This document shows positions 53,699 through 64,000 of a stretch of DNA of 64,000 bases, piece by piece. The position numbers and the translations under genes are program-made. Source of the stretch: Pratylenchus scribneri (taxonomy: Eukaryota; Nematoda; Chromadorea; Rhabditida; Pratylenchidae); NCBI GenBank assembly GCA_030063045.1, contig JAQSEB010000042.1, positions 1,550,001 to 1,614,000 of the forward strand, given 5' to 3'. The notes under the pieces are model-generated. The model searched no databases and was not told the origin of the DNA. It was given only the letters and a program-made list of their open reading frames with translations. The number at the start of each line of letters is the position of its first letter. Within the stretch, counting starts at the first letter, position 1.

Positions 53699-56600
53699 TC
53701 ACCACAGTACTTCATAGTCTTGCGATTGGGTTGCCTTTTCATCACCGGCGGCGGCAGTGGGCTCAATTTCAATTGCCTCATAGTCTGGTGATTGCGGCGA
53801 TTCGATTTGGTTCGGTTTTTCAGCGGCGGCGGTCTCAATTTCATCATAGTCTTGCTGTCGGAGCGGGACGTTTAGTGGCGGGCCGGTTAGTGGCGGCCGT
53901 TTAGTGGCGGCCGGTTAGTGGCGGGGACTGTTAGTGGCCGGCCGGTTAGTGGCGGCCGGTTAGTGGCGAGAAGGGAGATTGGAGAAGAAGGGAAAATGGA
54001 CATTCCTGGGGCACATCAAAAAGGGAAAAGGGAATCAAAAGAAGGGGGAAAGGGGAATCTGAATCTAACGATGAACCATTGACTATATAAATCAAATATT
54101 TTATTGCTATCCATGTATTTATTTAAACAAATAATTTTTAGAATAATGAAAATTAAATTTAAAATACAAAAAAAAATAAAAATATATGCATCCAGTAAAT
54201 AATGAAAAGTAAGCCATTATAAAATTCTATTATAAATGCTTCGAAGATGTTATACGAAAATTTCAAATTAATAACGATAAACAAATTTTTATTTTTGGTC
54301 TAATAAGTCTAAATTCGGCCAGCATAAATTTAGAAAAATTTCAATTACTCTACTCTATATAACCTTTATAATATTCTTACATAAAATTTGAAAACTTCAT
54401 TTATATTTACTTTCTTTTGATTAAAACTCTGCATCTTCTTCCAATTTTTACCTTCGTTCGTCGGCAAATTTCAACAGCAACTAACGCAAAATTTACCCTT
54501 ATTAACTTGGTTCAAGATCAAGAAATTCATTAAAATACATGGTGAAACATTTCCAAAAGGAACAATAAAAAATATATCCAATTGTTACGCCTATATTCTC
54601 CACAATAAAATAAAATACTATTGGTCATTTATTTAATTATTTGTAACAAAAGAATTATGTAATGTAAAGGTAAAAGTAGAGTTGAGAAATTGAAATTTTT
54701 GTAAATTTATTAATTGCTTACTTTTTTCATTATTTACTGGATGCATATATTTTTATTTTTTTTTGTATTTTAAATTTAATTTTCATTATTCTAAAAATTA
54801 TTTGTTTAAATAAATACATGGATAGCAATAAAATATTTGATTTATAGTCAATGGTTCATCGTTAGATTCAGATTCCCCTTTCCCCCTTCTTTTGATTCCC
54901 TTTTCCCTTTTTGATGTGCCCCAGGAATGTCCATTTTCCCTTCTTCTCCAATCTCCCTTCTCGCCACTAACCGGCCGCCACTAACCGGCCGGCCACTAAC
55001 AGTCCCCGCCACTAACCGGCCGCCACTAAACGGCCGCCACTAACCGGCCCGCCACTAAACGTCGCGTACCGCTTGCTGTTGCGATTCCATTTGGGTTGGC
55101 ATTTCACTGACGACGGATGCTTGTTCCTCATTCTCATCAGCATCAACTTTTGGTTGTTCCTCATTTTCATCAGCGGAAACTTTCTCCACATCGCCGTCCG
55201 CATCGGAAATTTCTTCATCATTGGGCACTCCTTTTTTACGGCAGCACAAACAGTAGACCAGAAGAGCAACGAGGATGATTCTGTAATTAAAAATTGAATA
55301 AATGAAAAAGGGCCAAAAAACTCACAGAACAATTGCGCCAACGACAATTCCAATAATCAATATTTTGTTGGTAGATTCGCCGTCTGCTTGCTCTGATGTG
55401 GTTGGTGATGACCTAATTGATGTTGTTGTGGTCTCTTCTGGAACTGGAAATTCTGCAATCTCATCTGTTATTGCTCCATTTGTTATTCCAGTTGATCCAG
55501 TTGCCGTTCCTTTTGATCCAGTTGTCATTTCAATTGTCGATTGAGTCGATGGTAATGGTGTATTCATCTCGGGCTTTGGTCCAACCATGAGAAGACCCTT
55601 AGCAAAGGAACGAGGCTAAAGAAAATCAAAGATTATTTAAATAAACAAAATTTAAATCTCACGAAAACAAAGGATTGTCCTTTGCACTTTGGCCCATTCG
55701 ACTTCTTGGTTTCAACTATTTTCCATTGGCCGTTTTCTCTTTTGTGATAGACCGTTGCCGATTGTGGGAAGAAATGTAGACTCAGAAGGTGTTTGCCATT
55801 GAGGAATTGATCAGTAGTCGATTTGATTCCAAAAGTTAATGGTGTAAGAGTGGCATTGTTTGGAATATTGCAAATTGGTTGATCTCCTTTTTTTCCTTCA
55901 ATAAATTGAAATCCTTCAGTTGTACCGGGTTTTTTGATATGGTATTCGATTGTCGGAAAGATTTTCAATTCGACATCCATCTTCCCATCCCACTCTTCCT
56001 TTTTGTTCAACTTGATATACCATGAAGAAACTGGTTCACCAACTAAAATGCATTAAAAAAGTACTGGTTTGTTGTATTTTGTATAACCTTGATGCAAATG
56101 ACCATAAATTGATTCATCATTGGAGCGACTCCATCCGATTTCAAGCATTGTCCCCTTGATGCATTTGCCATCTTGTTCGTTGTATGCTGTCTTGCATTCA
56201 GTTGCTGCTTTATCATTTGGGCAGAATTTATTGCTTCCATAAGCAGGACCTTTGCTAAGTATCTTCAAGTTATTATTTGGATAGCCAAAGACAAATGGAA
56301 TTCTGAAATTTAAAGCAAATTTGATTTGATTATCAATTTAATCAAATAAACCCACATATTATCGTTGCTTTTCTCTACAATGTCATCATCATTGTCTGCT
56401 TTGGAAATGCAATCCGTGTTGATATTCTTCATTTTTGCAGTGAAAATTGCTCGGACCATTTTATTGATTAACAAATCCACGGTACAACCTTCTTTAGCTG
56501 CCGTATCATCATAGAACACTTCACTGAAAAATAATGTGATTATGTGGCAATTACTATTCGGTTTTAAACTCACATGCTATCACCGCTGATGTCCACATTG

Positions 56601-56857
56601 CATGGTTTGAATGTTGTATCCTTGTGTTTGTATGTTGTGTAACCATAGCCGACCAATTGCTCCTTCTCAGTGATGTACCAACTATCTTTGGGCAACTCGA
56701 CATCCCAATCTTTTGGTATTATTCCGGCAAGTCCAATCGATTGCAGTTGTTCTTCTGATTGTTGAGCATCGGCAGCAATGTTGTAGAACATCAGCAGTGT
56801 GGTGCAGAAGAGCCAGAGCACTGTGTGTGATGGAAGCAGTGTCGATGGTGGCCGCAT
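53699..56857 (-). CDS. Type I membrane protein, coding tail split by a transposon
   Basis: Family not recognised. The start at 56857 gives a signal peptide (LFCTTLLMFYNIAADAQ). The ectodomain has many Cys: YGYTTYKHKDTTFKPCNVDI, EGCTVDLLINKMVRAIF, KFCPNDKAATECKTAYNEQD, GTTEGFQFIEGKKGDQPICN, VETKKSNGPKCKGQSFVFV; then a Ser/Thr-rich stalk. The membrane helix is KILIIGIVVGAIVLIILVAL then LVYCLCC, and the tail is acidic (SADENEEQPKVDADENEEQ). After MESQQQAVRDV the frame stops at 55055-55057 inside the inserted element 53859-55071. Beyond the element the tail resumes in the same frame: QQDYDEIETAAAEKPNQ, SPDYEAIEIEP, ending DYEVLW at 53699. The allele as sequenced therefore probably makes a protein about fifty residues short. 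Repeated DYEAIE/DYDEIE look like Tyr phosphorylation or sorting sites. Confidence 0.7.
53859..55071. mobile_element. 1.2-kb foldback transposon inserted in a coding exon
   Basis: A 1213-bp element with inverted arms of about 350 bp: 53859-54208 and 54723-55071. Its ends are CGGAGCGGGACGTTTAGTGG and, inverted, CGGTACGCGACGTTTAGTGG, followed by GC-rich subrepeats TTAGTGGCGGCCGG. Flanking 8-bp direct repeats CTTGCTGT lie at 53851-53858 and 55072-55079. The central 515 bp is AT-rich and codes for nothing I recognise. The arms are nearly identical, suggesting a recent insertion or gene conversion. Leaving out the element and one duplicate rejoins the host reading frame exactly, which confirms the insertion boundaries. 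Confidence 0.92.
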
Positions 56858-57525
56858 GATTATTTGTTTGAAGACTGGTTTTTATTGAATGAAGTTTTTG
56901 TCGTTTGTTTGATGCTGGCAATATTTTTGGGAATTGTGGTATTGCTAAAAATAAAGTTGGTAACTTTTATTTTATTTTCATATATGTGGCTAAATTTTCC
57001 CGTATCGGGCTAGGGCCATATATGTGGCTAAATTTTTCGCTGTGCGGCGATTTTTGGAATGCCAAGTAGATAAAAAAAAAGTGAAAACGTCGGAGAAATA
57101 TAAAGAATAAATGTTTTTAATGAATTTTTATTGAATTTTAAGCTTTTTAAACAAAGCCACTTTTTTTGCCACATTTTTGGTCATCAGACCTTATAGATAG
57201 TAGATACCCTGATATAATCCCAAATTCATATATATTAGAATCAGAATATAGGGAACAGGGATGCGTAATATCATAATATACTAATCAATAATCTTATCTA
57301 CATCCTACTGAACTAATCGATAATCATTGTACTTTTACTTTTAGTCATTTTATAATTTTACATTTTTATACACACAAAATCTTTTTGTTTGAGCTTTGAT
57401 AAGTTATATTATAAATAATGTGAATGTGATGAATGATGATGATAGTGAATTTATAGCAAAAAACAAAACTCGTAAAACTCGACTCATGAAAATTTATTTA
57501 CAGAAAACAAAACAATACTTTAAAA
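56858..57525. other. Shared upstream region with a short direct repeat
   Basis: Divergent intergenic DNA. CATATATGTGGCTAAATTTT occurs twice (about 56980 and 57017), 37 bp apart. Otherwise AT-rich, no gene. Confidence 0.5.
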
Positions 57526-63597
<6,072 letters not shown>

Positions 63598-63901
63598 AGA
63601 AAGAAGAGAAATAAATTATTTTTCATTGTATCTCATTGTCCTCATTTTCCTTTTTGGTTTTTATTCACGATTTTCTTTTTTATTAAATTAACATAGTACA
63701 ACACAGAATTTGATAAATTTTTCAATTTTATAATGGGGAAATTTCTTTATTTTAGTGTGGAATTCACAAATTAGAAGGAAAATTGAGTTCATTTTTTATC
63801 AAATTTTATAATGAAAATGTCCAATTTATCATAAAAAAAGAAGGTAAAAACAATTCAGTTTAATAAATTTAATATTTTCGATCCTTTTGAATTCATTCAT
63901 T
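63598..63901. other. Convergent 3' spacer
   Basis: AT-rich DNA between the DHX9 stop and the stop of a minus-strand gene at the edge. No gene seen. Confidence 0.5.
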
Positions 63902-64000
63902 TCACGGTTCACGGCGTAATTCGTTTTGGGTCACGTGGGAAAAGGGAAGAAAGTCGAACATTTCCGAGGCCCAGGAAAAGCATTGTGACGCGTTCAAGTC
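63902..64000 (-). CDS. C-terminal end of an unknown protein at the right edge
   Basis: An open frame enters from the right edge and stops at 63902: DLNASQCFSWASEMFDFLPF then SHVTQNELRREP. Codon use resembles the neighbouring real exons, and it lies where a gene converging on DHX9 would end. Only 32 residues are visible, so I cannot name it. Confidence 0.35.
   Translation of the reverse strand, partial: DLNASQCFSWASEMFDFLPFSHVTQNELRREP

Noticed and set aside
53599..53847. Arg/Pro-rich minus-strand ORF at the 3' end of the interrupted gene
   Set aside because: It is a shadow frame; the DYEAIE-containing frame continues the host protein.

Overview
The window looks like nuclear DNA of a nematode, most likely a plant-parasitic tylenchid (cyst or root-knot type). 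This is inferred from the sequence: the DNA is AT-rich, genes are split by many very short AT-rich GT-AG introns with a few GC-AG introns, same-strand genes sit only 150-220 bp apart as in nematode operons, and one gene resembles the expanded F-box-like families of tylenchids. Species cannot be named from sequence alone. Gene spans run from start to stop codon and include introns; exon ends given are from my own reading of splice signals.

Layout. 0-6.2 kb: a partial unknown gene on the minus strand, then gene-poor DNA with a 689-bp foldback transposon and a minisatellite. 6.2-14 kb: a single-pass membrane protein with a PPxY-like tail, an hAT-type MITE, an F-box-like protein, a calponin-homology protein and a LAMP-like membrane glycoprotein. 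14-22.4 kb: four tightly spaced minus-strand genes (ALKBH6, DHX35, RCC1L, RidA in transcription order) that look like an operon. 23-33 kb: BuGZ/ZNF207, CHCHD2/10, ERH, DNAJC25 and a GRIP-domain golgin whose large intron holds a 500-bp foldback element. 32.9-44.4 kb: a large, partly decayed inverted duplication. Each arm carries a copy of an unrecognised secreted-protein gene, a 30-bp minisatellite lies in each arm in opposite orientation, and a divergent poly(A) polymerase lies between them. 45-64 kb: a RING-finger membrane protein, NOP56, a small Cys-rich secreted protein, ZNHIT6/BCD1, a type I membrane protein whose coding tail is split by a 1.2-kb foldback element, DHX9/RNA helicase A, and the edge of one more gene.

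Functional theme. Many genes act in RNA metabolism: DHX35 and DHX9 helicases, NOP56 and BCD1 (both box C/D snoRNP), ERH and poly(A) polymerase. The less ordinary content is the repeat biology. Four inverted-repeat elements have target-site duplications that can be read directly, and one of them interrupts a coding exon. There are also two near-identical tRNA-Ser(GCU) genes and five tRNA-like relics, all inside introns, and a recent-looking inverted duplication of a secreted-protein locus.
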